Source: Agrococcus sediminis (GTDB lineage: Bacteria; Actinomycetota; Actinomycetes; Actinomycetales; Microbacteriaceae). Taken from it: a stretch of DNA of 64,000 bases. The position numbers and the translations under genes are program-made. A model generated the notes under the pieces. That model saw nothing but the letters and a program-made list of their open reading frames with translations, was not told the DNA's origin and ran no database searches. The stretch covers positions 124,001 through 188,000 of the forward strand of contig NZ_VOIR01000013.1 in NCBI RefSeq assembly GCF_007923295.1. Reading direction: 5' to 3'. Below, in pieces: positions 52,225-61,321 of this stretch. Numbering within the stretch: the first letter of the stretch is position 1; the number at the start of each line of letters is the position of its first letter.

Positions 52225-54528
52225 TCAGCCGCAGAGCTCGTATCGGGAGACGTCGAGGGCGAGCGTGGGCGTGCCGCCGAGCAGCACGACCCCGGGCCGG
52301 CCGAGCCTGGTGTGCTCCGCGGGGAGTCCGGCGTGGAGGCACGAGCCCGGCGTGAGGTAGAGCGGAGCCCCGCGCGCTCCGGCCACCGCAGCCGCCGCGA
52401 GGGCGTCCGGGAACCGCTCGCCGCTCGCGACGTACATCGCGGGCGGGCGGGCGCCGAACCCGGCGTTCACGCGGATCGCCGTCTGATAGCGGCCGGCGCC
52501 GGCGATGCGGCTCACCGTCCGACCGTCCCGCAGCGACGCGGCGACGGCGTCGCTCACCGATGGCGTGCCGCCCACGACGATCACCTCCGTCGTGCCCAGG
52601 GTCGAGAGCGCATCGAGCGTGCCCGCTCCCGCGGTGGGCGTCCGGCCGTCGACGAGCAGCACGGGCGCGTGGCTGCGGGCGGCAGCGGGCCCCGCCGCCA
52701 GTGCGTCCGGGAAGGATCGGCCCGTGGCGACGAACGCGTGGTCCGCTCCCTCGGGGAACGCATGCGCAGCCAGCAGGGCGCTCGTCTCGTAGCGGTCAGC
52801 GCCGCCGATCCGCGTGACGGGCGCGATCGCCGCGAGCTCGGCCTCGACCTCGGCAGACACCGACGGCTCGCCTCCGATCAGCACGATCGCATTCGGCGCG
52901 AGCCTGGCGAGCTCTCGCCGCACGGAGGACGGCAGCAGGTCTCGCGCGGTGAGCAGCAGCGGCGCGCGCACGTGGGCCGCGGCCGCCCCGGCGCTCAGCG
53001 CATCGGCGAAGCGCGATCCGCTGGCGATGTAGACCTGCGCGGCGCCGTCCGGGTAGCCGTGCTGCGCGATGAGCGCTGCGGTCTGGTAGCGGTCGGCGCC
53101 TGCGATGCGGGCCGGCGGCGCCATGGTGAGCGAGGCGTGCGTCATGATCGCCGCGCCGCTGAGGTGCAGCGCCGTGCCCATGTCGACCCAGCTGCACCGG
53201 TTGATGCCGAGGTCGTAGCCGGAGGCGGTGATGAGACCGAGCGCGATGACGCCGCCGCCGGCGCGGTGACGGAACGCGGGCCCGCCGGAGTCGCCGGGCA
53301 GGCAGGCGTAGGTCGAGCGCGACGACATCGCGCGCTGCACCGAGCACGCCCAGTAGCCGAAGTCGTAGCAGCCGGTCGGCTCGGAGGTGCGGGTCGCGTA
53401 CTGCTCGCCCTGCCGCGCGCCCGAGAAGCCGACCTGCTGGCCCGCACCCACCTGGCCGGCCCCGTGGACCGCCGTCTCGCCGGACCCGGCGCACGCGCTC
53501 CCGAGCCACATGGTGGGCCTCGCCGATCCCGTGCGGACCACCATCGAGTCGACCTTGGAGCCGGTCGACAGCAGGTTCTGCGAGACCCGGCCGATGCCTG
53601 CACCGCTCCCCCACCCGCACAGCTGGCTCGCGTGGCCGCTGACGACGGATGCGCCGTTCGAGCCGATCGGGGACGGGCAGTGGCCCGCGCTCATCACCGC
53701 GGGGGCGCCGTCGGCCGTCCGCACCGCGAAGCCGGTCGTGCAGGCGAGCCCGCCGACGCGGATCGCGTTGCCGCCGCCGTAGCCGTCCGAGTCGTGCAGC
53801 CGGCTGACCGGCTCGTCGGCGACGTCCGCGACCATCTCGACCGGCACCCCGAGCCCCCAGAGCCCGAGGGCCGAGAGCAGGTCGGCTCCCGCGGGCTCCG
53901 CGCCCTCGCCCGCCGACGCATCCGGAAGCGCCTCGATCGCGCCCGCGCGCGCCGGGGCGGCGCGGAGCGCCCCGGACCGGTCGACGCCGAGGCGCAGCAC
54001 GGCGCTCCGGTGGTCGACCGCTGCCGAGACGAGGGCGTCGGCAGTCGCCCCGTCCGCACCGACGGCGCGGTCGAGCGCGCCGCACAGCGCGCGGAGCGGC
54101 TGGGCTGCGACGCCGATGACGTCGACGTCGTCGTCGGTGACGGCCGAGCGCAGGTGCGACGGCAGGGCGGCGATCTCCTCGGCGACGAGCTCGCCGGCGA
54201 AGGGAGTCGCCGCGAGCAGCGCGATGCCCGCGCCCTCGCCGTCGGGTGCGCGGAGCAGGTCGGCTGCGCCGAGCGCATCGGGGTGGCGCGACAGCAGCGC
54301 GTGCTGCAGCGTGCGCAGCGCCGCCTCGCGCACCTGCGCGGGCTGCTCCGAGGGCTCGGCGTCGACCGGCACGATGGCCGAGCGCACCAGGCATTCCTCG
54401 ATGCTGCCGGGCGCCGGCGCACCCGGGTCGACGGCGACGGCAGGCGAGGAGGGCACGACCAGCAGCGCGGACGCGAGCGCCAGGACGCCGACGACCGGTG
54501 TCAGCACGCGGAACGGTGAGCGGCGCAT
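52225..54528 (-). CDS. Secreted chymotrypsin-like serine protease with cell-wall-binding repeats (copy 1)
   Basis: This 767-residue protein has the same layout as its downstream neighbour. A signal peptide (about residues 1-32, ending AVA) precedes a pro-region and an S1 domain with MSAGHC, DSMVVR and GDSGGP. Three CWB2 repeats follow (RIAGADRY, RIGGADRY, RIAGAGRY, each followed by a DALxAG box). The two copies align along their whole length but differ at many positions, so the duplication is not recent. An ATG eight codons upstream is possible, but the chosen one gives the better signal peptide. Substrate unknown. Confidence 0.9.
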   Translation of the reverse strand: MRRSPFRVLTPVVGVLALASALLVVPSSPAVAVDPGAPAPGSIEECLVRSAIVPVDAEPSEQPAQVREAALRTLQHALLSRHPDALGAADLLRAPDGEGAGIALLAATPFAGELVAEEIAALPSHLRSAVTDDDVDVIGVAAQPLRALCGALDRAVGADGATADALVSAAVDHRSAVLRLGVDRSGALRAAPARAGAIEALPDASAGEGAEPAGADLLSALGLWGLGVPVEMVADVADEPVSRLHDSDGYGGGNAIRVGGLACTTGFAVRTADGAPAVMSAGHCPSPIGSNGASVVSGHASQLCGWGSGAGIGRVSQNLLSTGSKVDSMVVRTGSARPTMWLGSACAGSGETAVHGAGQVGAGQQVGFSGARQGEQYATRTSEPTGCYDFGYWACSVQRAMSSRSTYACLPGDSGGPAFRHRAGGGVIALGLITASGYDLGINRCSWVDMGTALHLSGAAIMTHASLTMAPPARIAGADRYQTAALIAQHGYPDGAAQVYIASGSRFADALSAGAAAAHVRAPLLLTARDLLPSSVRRELARLAPNAIVLIGGEPSVSAEVEAELAAIAPVTRIGGADRYETSALLAAHAFPEGADHAFVATGRSFPDALAAGPAAARSHAPVLLVDGRTPTAGAGTLDALSTLGTTEVIVVGGTPSVSDAVAASLRDGRTVSRIAGAGRYQTAIRVNAGFGARPPAMYVASGERFPDALAAAAVAGARGAPLYLTPGSCLHAGLPAEHTRLGRPGVVLLGGTPTLALDVSRYELCG

Positions 54529-54602
54529 GGGATGCTCTCGACGGCCCGACATGTCCGCCGGCCGCCCGAGGTCACCCTACGACGGCGCCCGGCCGCCCCC
54601 GC

Positions 54603-55022
54603 TCAGCCGCGCTGCGCCGCGATCCGCCCCAGCACGCCGTTGATGAACGCGCCCGAGCGCTCTGTCGAGAGCTCGTTCGCCAGGTGCACCGCCTCCGAGA
54701 CGACGACGCTCGCGGGCGCCGTCTCGTGCTCGAGCTCCCATGCGCCGACGCGCAGGATCGCGAGGTCGGTGCGCGGCATGCGGTCGATCGGCCAGTGCTC
54801 GCTCGAGGAGGCGATCAGCTCGTCGATGCCCGCCTGCTCGTCGGCGACGCCCGCGACGATCTCGCGCGCGAACGCGAACCACGGGTGCTTCGCCCAGCCG
54901 AGCCGGGCCGCGGTGTCGCGCAGCACGGCCTCCGGCGACTCGTCGCGCGCCTGCGCCGAGTAGAGCACCTCGACCGCGTGCTTGCGGGCCTTGCGGCGGG
55001 AGGGGTAGGTCTCGTCGCCCAC
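54603..55022 (-). CDS. nusB: Transcription antitermination factor NusB
   Basis: This 139-residue all-helical protein begins with the basic SRRKARKHAVEVLYSAQ helix and carries PRTDLAILRVGAWEL and AVHLANEL, typical of NusB. With NusE it binds boxA RNA to support rRNA antitermination. The GTG is one base after the efp stop. In many actinobacteria nusB is followed directly by pyrR; here two protease genes lie between. Confidence 0.96.
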   Translation of the reverse strand: MGDETYPSRRKARKHAVEVLYSAQARDESPEAVLRDTAARLGWAKHPWFAFAREIVAGVADEQAGIDELIASSSEHWPIDRMPRTDLAILRVGAWELEHETAPASVVVSEAVHLANELSTERSGAFINGVLGRIAAQRG

Positions 55023-55023
55023 G

Positions 55024-55587
55024 TCAGTCGGTGACGCGGCCGAGGTAGCTGCCGTCGCGGGTGTCGACCTTGACGCGGGTGCCCTGCTCGACGAAGAGCG
55101 GCACCTGGATCTCGGCGCCCGTCTCGACCGTCGCGGGCTTCGTGCCCGCGCTCGAGCGGTCGCCCTGCAGGCCGGGCTCCGTGTACGTGATCTCGAGCAC
55201 GACCGACGCGGGCAGCTCGACCTGCAGCGCCTCGCCCTCGTGCATCGAGATGGCGGCGGTGCCGTTCTCGAGCAGGTACTTCGCGGCGTCGCCGACGGTC
55301 GCGGCCGGGATGGGCAGCTGCTCGTACGTGTCGTTGTCCATGAACACGAAGTCCTGGCCGTCGTTGTACAGGAACTGGTAGTCGCGGCGGTCGACGGTCG
55401 CGAACTCCATCTTCGTGCCGGCGTTGAAGGTCTTGTCGACGACCTTCTGGCTGCGCACGTTGCGCAGCTTGGTGCGCACGAACGCGCCGCCCTTGCCGGG
55501 CTTCACGTGCTGGAACTCGATGACGCTCCAGAGCTGGCCGTCGAGGTTCAGCACCGCGCCGTTCTTGATGTCGTTCGTGGTTGCCAT
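55024..55587 (-). CDS. efp: Elongation factor P
   Basis: This 187-residue protein has the three-domain EF-P layout, with the modification loop [12 protein letters not shown] whose Lys reaches the peptidyl-transfer centre. It relieves ribosome stalling at polyproline. GGAAC elements precede the ATG. A TAGAAT box at 55638-55643, overlapping the aroQ stop, could give it a separate start with a leader of about 45 nt. Confidence 0.97.
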   Translation of the reverse strand: MATTNDIKNGAVLNLDGQLWSVIEFQHVKPGKGGAFVRTKLRNVRSQKVVDKTFNAGTKMEFATVDRRDYQFLYNDGQDFVFMDNDTYEQLPIPAATVGDAAKYLLENGTAAISMHEGEALQVELPASVVLEITYTEPGLQGDRSSAGTKPATVETGAEIQVPLFVEQGTRVKVDTRDGSYLGRVTD

Positions 55588-55637
55588 GGGGTTCCGTTCC
55601 GTGGGGGTGAGTGGGGCCCTCAGCGGACCGACAGACG

Positions 55638-55643
55638 ATTCTA
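55638..55643 (-). promoter_or_regulatory. Putative -10 box upstream of efp
   Basis: TAGAAT on the minus strand overlaps the last codon and stop of aroQ, about 50 bp before the efp ATG. No clear -35 is visible. Confidence 0.35.
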
Positions 55644-56075
55644 GCGGGCGGCGATCGCGAGGGCGGCCAGGCGGTAGCCGTCGAGGCCGAAGCCGGCGAT
55701 GACGCCCGTCGCGACGGCCGACACGACCGACGTGTGGCGGAACGTCTCGCGCGCGTGCGGGTTCGAGATGTGCACCTCGACGAGCGGCGCGACGCCCTGC
55801 AGCTGCGCGCACGCGTCGCGGAGCGCGTAGGAGTAGTGCGTGAACGCGGCGGGATTCAGGATCACGGGCGTCGCGGTGTCGACGGCCTCATGGATCCACC
55901 CGACGAGCTCGGCCTCGTCGTCCGTCTGGCGCACCTCCGCCTCGACCGGTCGCTCGGGGTTGCCGGCGGCCTCGACGAGCGGCGCGACGTCGGCGAGCGT
56001 GGCCGTGCCGTAGACGTCGGGCTCGCGGGTGCCGAGCCGGCCGAGGTTCGGCCCGTTCAGGACGAGGATGCGCAT
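55641..56075 (-). CDS. aroQ: 3-dehydroquinate dehydratase, type II
   Basis: This 144-residue type II enzyme dehydrates 3-dehydroquinate in the shikimate pathway. It has [20 protein letters not shown] with the catalytic Tyr, [15 protein letters not shown] and the His of [12 protein letters not shown]. It stands 19 bp downstream of aroB, next to the other shikimate genes. The ATG at 56075 fits family length. Confidence 0.97.
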   Translation of the reverse strand: MRILVLNGPNLGRLGTREPDVYGTATLADVAPLVEAAGNPERPVEAEVRQTDDEAELVGWIHEAVDTATPVILNPAAFTHYSYALRDACAQLQGVAPLVEVHISNPHARETFRHTSVVSAVATGVIAGFGLDGYRLAALAIAAR

Positions 56076-56094
56076 GCGGCCAGTCTGCCGCACG

Positions 56095-57156
56095 TCAGTC
56101 GGCGAGCGACTGGTAGGCCATGAACAGCAGGCTGTCGTCGGGGCCCTCGAGGATCCGCGGCTTCGCGACGTCGTCGAGCACGACGAACCGCAGCATCGAC
56201 CCGCGCGTCTTCTTGTCCTTGCGCATCGTGCCGAGCAGCGTCTGCCAGCGCCCGACCGGGTAGGTGGTCGGGAGCGCGAGGGACTCGAGGATGGCCCGGT
56301 GCCGGTCGACGACGGACTCGGGCAGGCGCCCGGCGAGCCGCGAGAGCTCCGCCGCGAACACCATGCCGATGGAGACCGCCGCCCCGTGCCGCCAACGGTA
56401 GCGCTCGGTGTGCTCGATCGCGTGCCCGAGCGTGTGCCCGTAGTTCAGGAACTCGCGCTCGCCGTGCTCGCGGAAGTCGTTCGCCACGACCCGCGCCTTC
56501 ACCGCGATCGAGCGCGCCACGACCTCCTGGAACTCCGGGGCGGCGGGGTCGGTCGCGGCCGCGAGCGAGCCCTCGAGCAGCTCGAGGATGCGCGGGTCGG
56601 CGATGAAGCCGGCCTTCACGATCTCGGCGAAGCCGGTGAGCAGCTCGTTGCGCGGGAGCGAGTCGACCAGCTCGAGGTCGGCGACGACGGCCGCCGGGTG
56701 GTGGAACGCGCCGACGAGGTTCTTGCCCTGCTCGGTGTTGATGCCGGTCTTGCCGCCGACGGCGGCGTCGACGATGCCGAGCACGCTCGTCGGCGCCTGG
56801 AGGACCCGCACGCCGCGCAGCCACGTCGCGGCGACGAAGCCGGCCAGGTCGGTGACGGCGCCGCCCCCGAGGCCCAGCACCGCATCCGTCCTGGTGAACT
56901 CGGCCTGGCCGAGGATCTGCCACAGGAACTGCGCGACCTCGATGCGCTTGGCGGCCTCGGCGTCGGGCACCTCCGCGAGCAGCACCTCGATGCCGAGCTC
57001 CGACTTCAGGTGGTCGGCGATGCGGCTCATGGCCGGCTGGTGCACGACGAGCAGCCGCTGCGCGTCGCCGAGCGACGCGCGCACCTGCTCGACGAGGATG
57101 CCCCGCCCGACGTGCACGTCGTACGGCGCCTCGGTCTCGACGCGGATGGTGGTCAT
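56095..57156 (-). CDS. aroB: 3-dehydroquinate synthase
   Basis: This 353-residue NAD-dependent enzyme cyclises DAHP to 3-dehydroquinate. It shows [40 protein letters not shown] and the metal-binding [12 protein letters not shown]. The ATG at 57156 has a GAGGGGGA ribosome-binding site. An upstream ATG at 57171 is in frame but less likely. It lies 20 bp downstream of aroK. Confidence 0.97.
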   Translation of the reverse strand: MTTIRVETEAPYDVHVGRGILVEQVRASLGDAQRLLVVHQPAMSRIADHLKSELGIEVLLAEVPDAEAAKRIEVAQFLWQILGQAEFTRTDAVLGLGGGAVTDLAGFVAATWLRGVRVLQAPTSVLGIVDAAVGGKTGINTEQGKNLVGAFHHPAAVVADLELVDSLPRNELLTGFAEIVKAGFIADPRILELLEGSLAAATDPAAPEFQEVVARSIAVKARVVANDFREHGEREFLNYGHTLGHAIEHTERYRWRHGAAVSIGMVFAAELSRLAGRLPESVVDRHRAILESLALPTTYPVGRWQTLLGTMRKDKKTRGSMLRFVVLDDVAKPRILEGPDDSLLFMAYQSLAD

Positions 57157-57176
57157 CGGCTCCCCCTCATGTGCGT

Positions 57177-57716
57177 TCACAGCCCGCGCTCGGCGAGCCA
57201 GGCCTCGAGCCGGTCGACGAGCTTGGCCATCGGTGTCCTGGATGTGTCGAGCTCGACGTCGGCGAGCTCGCGGTAGAGCGGCGCGCGCTCCTCGGCGATG
57301 CGCCGCCACGCCGCCATGCCGTCGGCGAGCAGCGGCCGGCCGCCGCCGCCGATGCGCCGCTCGGCGGCGCGCTCGTCGACGGTGACGAGCACGACCGTCG
57401 CGTGCTCGAGCAGCGCGCGGGTGCCCGCGTCGAGCACGGCGCCGCCGCCGAGCGCCACCACGGCGCCGGGCGTGAGCGCGTGCCGCACGGCGTCGGCCTC
57501 CCACCGGCGGAAGGCGGGCTCGCCGTGCTCGGCGAAGATCCCCGGGATCGGGCCGTGCTCGAGCGCGACCAGCCGGTCGGTGTCGACGAAGGTGCGCCCG
57601 ATCCGGGTGGCGAGCTTGCGCCCGAGCGACGACTTGCCGGCGGCCATCGGCCCGATGAGCGCGACCGGCGGCGTCGTGCCGGCCTCGTCGCCCGGCCGCG
57701 GCCCGTCGGCCGTCAC
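57177..57716 (-). CDS. aroK: Shikimate kinase
   Basis: This 179-residue enzyme phosphorylates shikimate. The P-loop is [11 protein letters not shown], the substrate residues are in VDTDRLV and FRRWEADAV, and [11 protein letters not shown] is the conserved loop. The lid contains RPLLAD. The GTG overlaps the aroC stop by 4 bp. Confidence 0.96.
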   Translation of the reverse strand: MTADGPRPGDEAGTTPPVALIGPMAAGKSSLGRKLATRIGRTFVDTDRLVALEHGPIPGIFAEHGEPAFRRWEADAVRHALTPGAVVALGGGAVLDAGTRALLEHATVVLVTVDERAAERRIGGGGRPLLADGMAAWRRIAEERAPLYRELADVELDTSRTPMAKLVDRLEAWLAERGL

Positions 57717-58900
57717 GGCGTCGTGCGCAGCTGCTCGGGGATGGCGGCGAGGTAGGCGTCGAGGTTGCGGCGCGTCTCGGCGACCGAGTCGCCGCCGAAC
57801 TTCTCGACGACCGCGTCGGCGAGCACGAGCGCGACCATCGCCTCGGCGACGACGCCCGCGGCCGGCACCGCGCAGACGTCGCTGCGCTGGTGGTGCGCCT
57901 GCGCCGCCTCGCCGGTCGCGACGTCGACGGTGCGGAGCGCCCGAGGCACGGTGGCGATGGGCTTCATGCCCGCGCGCACGCGCAGCACGCCGCCGGTGGA
58001 CATGCCGCCCTCGATCCCGCCGGCGCGCACGGTCTCGCGCGTGACGCCGCCGTCGCCGACGAGCAGCTCGTCGTGCGCGACGCTCCCGCGCCGCCGCGTG
58101 GTCTCGAAGCCGTCGCCGACCTCGACGCCCTTGATGGCCTGGATGCTCATGAGCGCCTGTGCGAGCCGTCCGTCGAGGCGGCGGTCCCAGTGCACGTAGG
58201 AGCCGAGGCCCGGCGGCAGGCCGTACGCGAGCACCTCGACGATGCCGCCGAGCGTGTCGCCCGAGCGCCGGGCGTCCTCGACCTCGGCGAGCATCGCCGC
58301 GCTCGTGGCCGGGTGCAGGCAGCGCAGCTCGTCGCCGTCGAGCCGGTCGACGTCGTCGGCGGTCGGCAGCGGCGCGTCGTCCGGCACGCGCACGGGCCCG
58401 ATCGAGAGCGTGTGGCTGACGAGCCGCACGCCGAGCTCGCCGAGGAACGCGCGCGCGACGGCACCGAGCGCGACGCGAGCGGCGGTCTCGCGGGCGCTCG
58501 CCCGCTCGAGCACGGGGCGCGCCTCGTCGAAGCCGTGCTTCTGCATGCCCACGAGGTCGGCGTGGCCGGGCCGCGGCCGGGTCAGCTTCGCGGCGCGCGC
58601 GCCCGTGAGCTCGCCCTCGAGCGGCGCGGCGCCCATGACCTCGGTCCACTTCGGCCACTCGGTGTTGCCGATGCGGAGCGCCACGGGGCCGCCCTGCGAG
58701 CGACCGTGGCGGATGCCGCCCGAGATCGACAGCTCGTCCTGCTCGAACTTCATGCGCGCGCCGCGGCCCGCGCCGAGCTTGCGCCGCTGCAGGTCGGCCT
58801 GGATCTGCTCGGCGGTGATCGGCACCCCGGCGGGGAGCCCCTCGAGGAGGGCGATGAGTTCGGGGCCGTGGGATTCCCCGGCGGTGAGCCAGCGCAGCAT
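57713..58900 (-). CDS. aroC: Chorismate synthase
   Basis: This 395-residue FMN-dependent enzyme makes chorismate, the precursor of the tryptophan made by trpE downstream. It shows [19 protein letters not shown], the FMN-site [26 protein letters not shown] and the late [17 protein letters not shown]. The ATG is two bases after the aroE stop. Confidence 0.98.
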   Translation of the reverse strand: MLRWLTAGESHGPELIALLEGLPAGVPITAEQIQADLQRRKLGAGRGARMKFEQDELSISGGIRHGRSQGGPVALRIGNTEWPKWTEVMGAAPLEGELTGARAAKLTRPRPGHADLVGMQKHGFDEARPVLERASARETAARVALGAVARAFLGELGVRLVSHTLSIGPVRVPDDAPLPTADDVDRLDGDELRCLHPATSAAMLAEVEDARRSGDTLGGIVEVLAYGLPPGLGSYVHWDRRLDGRLAQALMSIQAIKGVEVGDGFETTRRRGSVAHDELLVGDGGVTRETVRAGGIEGGMSTGGVLRVRAGMKPIATVPRALRTVDVATGEAAQAHHQRSDVCAVPAAGVVAEAMVALVLADAVVEKFGGDSVAETRRNLDAYLAAIPEQLRTTP

Positions 58901-58902
58901 GG

Positions 58903-59754
58903 TCACGATTCTTCCAGACCCGCGGATGCCTCCAGTGCCGCGCGCATGGCCGTCACGACGCGCGCCTCCTCGGGCAGGGGCGCCTCCACCTCGCCGAGCG
59001 CGAAGATGCGGGCCTGCAGCACCGCCTGCTGGAGCAGCATCTCGCGGCCGTCGAGCAGCTGCCCGGCGGGGACCGCGCCGCGGTAGCGCGAGCCGTCGGC
59101 GCGGGCGTAGTCGGCGTCGAGCAGCACTGCAGGCGGCGCGTCGAAGTCCGGCGCGGCCGGCGCCGCCGCGGGCAGCGTCGAGACGGCGGCGTCGACGGCG
59201 GGCAGGGGCTCCTCGAGGCCCTGGGGCGCGACGAGCACGCCGAGCCGCTCCCCCAGCGCCACGAGCGCCTCGGCCTTGTGCGGGCTCCGCAGGGCCACGA
59301 CCACGCGCTCGGCGCCGAGCTCGGCGAGCGCGACGAGCGCCGACTGGGCCGTAGCGCCCGCGCCCACGATCCCGCCCGTCCGCACGGAGCCGAGCCCCGC
59401 ATCCGCGAACGCCCGGACGATGCCGCCGACGTCGGTGTTCCAGCCCCGCACGCGCGCGCCGAGCAGCAGCGTGTTCGCGGCTCCCGTGAGCGTCGCGCGC
59501 TCGTCGAGCGCCGATGCGAGCGCCGCCGCCTCGCCCTTCAGCGGCGCGGTGACCGAGAGCCCGAGCCACGCGGCATCCAGCCCGGCGACGAAGCCCGCGA
59601 GCGCGCCGGGCGCGACCTCGCGCCGCTCGTACGCCCAGTCGAGGCCGAGCGCCCGCGCGGCCGCGCCCTGCAGCACCGGCGAGAGCGAGTGCGCGACCGG
59701 CTGTCCGACGACGGCGAGGCGGCGGGTGCCGCCCGCGCCGCCGACGGCCGCCAC
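58903..59754 (-). CDS. aroE: Shikimate dehydrogenase
   Basis: This 283-residue NADP(H) enzyme reduces 3-dehydroshikimate. The substrate-binding part has the SHSLSP-type motif AHSLSP, the catalytic Lys in VTAPLKGEA and GAANTLL. The cofactor-binding GAGATAQSA lies in the C-terminal Rossmann domain. It is somewhat divergent, as usual in actinobacteria. The GTG is one base after the mltG stop. Confidence 0.94.
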   Translation of the reverse strand: MAAVGGAGGTRRLAVVGQPVAHSLSPVLQGAAARALGLDWAYERREVAPGALAGFVAGLDAAWLGLSVTAPLKGEAAALASALDERATLTGAANTLLLGARVRGWNTDVGGIVRAFADAGLGSVRTGGIVGAGATAQSALVALAELGAERVVVALRSPHKAEALVALGERLGVLVAPQGLEEPLPAVDAAVSTLPAAAPAAPDFDAPPAVLLDADYARADGSRYRGAVPAGQLLDGREMLLQQAVLQARIFALGEVEAPLPEEARVVTAMRAALEASAGLEES

Positions 59755-59755
59755 G

Positions 59756-60832
59756 TCAGCCGCCCCAGCCCGGGTTGTCGCGCAGGAACTGCTGGAACTG
59801 CTCGACGGCGGCCAGGTGCTCGCCGTAGGTCTCCGAGAAGACCGTCTCGCCCGTCTCCGGGTTGACCGTGACGAAGTAGAGCCAGTCCCCCTCGGTCGGC
59901 GCGAGCGCCGCCTGGAGCGCGGTGTCGCCGGGGGCGCCGATCGGGCCGACCGGCAGCCCGGGGCGCGCGTACGTGTTGTACGGGTTCTCGGTGTCGGCCC
60001 GCTCCTCGGCGGTCGTCGTCACGACGTGCAGGTTGCCCGTGCCGTAGGCGACGGTCGCGTCGGACTGCAGCGGCATGTTGATGTCGAGCCGGTTCTGGAA
60101 GACGCGGGCCACGCGGCCGAAGTCGTCGGGCAGCCGCGCCTCGCGCTGCACGAGCGACGCGAAGGTCAGCACCCGCTGGCGGTCGGCCTCGGCGACGCCG
60201 GCGGCGTCGAGGGCCTGCGTCTGGCGCGCGATCATCGCCTGCAGCACGGCCGGCGCGGTGACGCCGTCGTCGAAGGTGTACGTGGCCGGGAACAGCCAGC
60301 CCTCGAGCGTCGTCGCGTCGTCGGGCAGGTCGAACTGCGCGAGGTCGCCGCTCGCCTGCACGAACTCGGCCTGCGGGATCCCGAGGTCGCGCTCCAGCCG
60401 CTCGAAGACCTGCGGCAGCGTGTAGCCCTCGGGCACGGTGACGCGCAGCTCGACCTTGTTCGCGGGGTCGAGGATCGCGTCGAGCGCGCCCTGCGCCGAC
60501 ATCTGCTGCTGCACGCGGTACGCGCCCGGGTGCAGCTGGATCGAGGGGTGGGCGACGAGGATGTCGGTGAACGCCTCCGCGCTCGCGATGACGTCCTGCT
60601 CGGCGAGCTCAGCCGCGACGTCGTAGCCGTTCTGGCCCGACTGCACCTGCACGATCACCTCGCCGGTGCCGGGGCCTGCGTAGTCCTCGGGGCCGCTGAA
60701 GCGGTCGACCAGGCGCGGCACCACGACCACTGCGGCGATGATCGCGCCGACGACCACCACGAGCGCGATGCTCCAGCCGATGAGCCTGCGGCGGCCTCGG
60801 GCCCTGCGCTCCCGCGCGCGACGTCCAGCCAT
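59756..60832 (-). CDS. mltG: Endolytic murein transglycosylase MltG
   Basis: This 358-residue protein has a short basic cytoplasmic tail, one transmembrane helix (about residues 18-40) and an extracellular YceG-like domain. The catalytic Glu is the last acid of ASLVQREA. LEGWLFPATYTF and NTYARPGLPVGPIG are family landmarks. It is expected to cut nascent peptidoglycan strands and set glycan chain length. The gene is sandwiched between ruvX and aroE, a common actinobacterial order. Confidence 0.95.
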   Translation of the reverse strand: MAGRRARERRARGRRRLIGWSIALVVVVGAIIAAVVVVPRLVDRFSGPEDYAGPGTGEVIVQVQSGQNGYDVAAELAEQDVIASAEAFTDILVAHPSIQLHPGAYRVQQQMSAQGALDAILDPANKVELRVTVPEGYTLPQVFERLERDLGIPQAEFVQASGDLAQFDLPDDATTLEGWLFPATYTFDDGVTAPAVLQAMIARQTQALDAAGVAEADRQRVLTFASLVQREARLPDDFGRVARVFQNRLDINMPLQSDATVAYGTGNLHVVTTTAEERADTENPYNTYARPGLPVGPIGAPGDTALQAALAPTEGDWLYFVTVNPETGETVFSETYGEHLAAVEQFQQFLRDNPGWGG

Positions 60833-60833
60833 C

Positions 60834-61307
60834 TCAGTCCTCCATGGGGGCGGCTGCGCCGCCGTCGGTGAGCACCTCGCCGGGCGCCCGCCCGGCGGTG
60901 CGCTCGCTGTCGAGTGCGTGCTGCAGGATGACCACGGCCGCGGCCTGGTCGATGCTCTGGCGCTGCTGGCGCGACGACCTGCCGGCCGCGCGCATGCCCG
61001 CCGAGGCGGTGACGGTCGAGAGCCGCTCGTCCACGAGCCGCACGGGCAGCGAGCGCGCGAGCGCGGAGGCCATGTCGCGCGCGTCCTGGGTGCTCGGGGT
61101 GTCGGCGCCGGAGAGCGAGATCGGCAGCCCCACGACCGCCTCGATCGCGCCGAGCTCCTCGGCGATCGCGGCGAGGCGTGCGACGGGGTCGACGTCGGCG
61201 CGCTGGATGGTCTCCACCGGCGTCGCGAGCAGCCCGTCGAGGTCGCACCTGGCGACCCCGACCCGGGCGCGGCCCACGTCGACGCCGATCCTGACGCCCC
61301 GGCGCAT
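60834..61307 (-). CDS. ruvX: Holliday junction resolvase-like / pre-16S rRNA nuclease (YqgF family)
   Basis: This 157-residue RNase H-fold protein has GVDVGRARVGVARCD with the first catalytic Asp, GLPISLSG, VRLVDERLST and a late SIDQAAAVVILQ with the last Asp. The family is linked to 16S rRNA 5'-end maturation in E. coli. The resolvase name is historical. It lies 14 bp downstream of alaS and one base from mltG. Confidence 0.95.
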   Translation of the reverse strand: MRRGVRIGVDVGRARVGVARCDLDGLLATPVETIQRADVDPVARLAAIAEELGAIEAVVGLPISLSGADTPSTQDARDMASALARSLPVRLVDERLSTVTASAGMRAAGRSSRQQRQSIDQAAAVVILQHALDSERTAGRAPGEVLTDGGAAAPMED

Positions 61308-61321
61308 CGCCGTCGCCGCGC

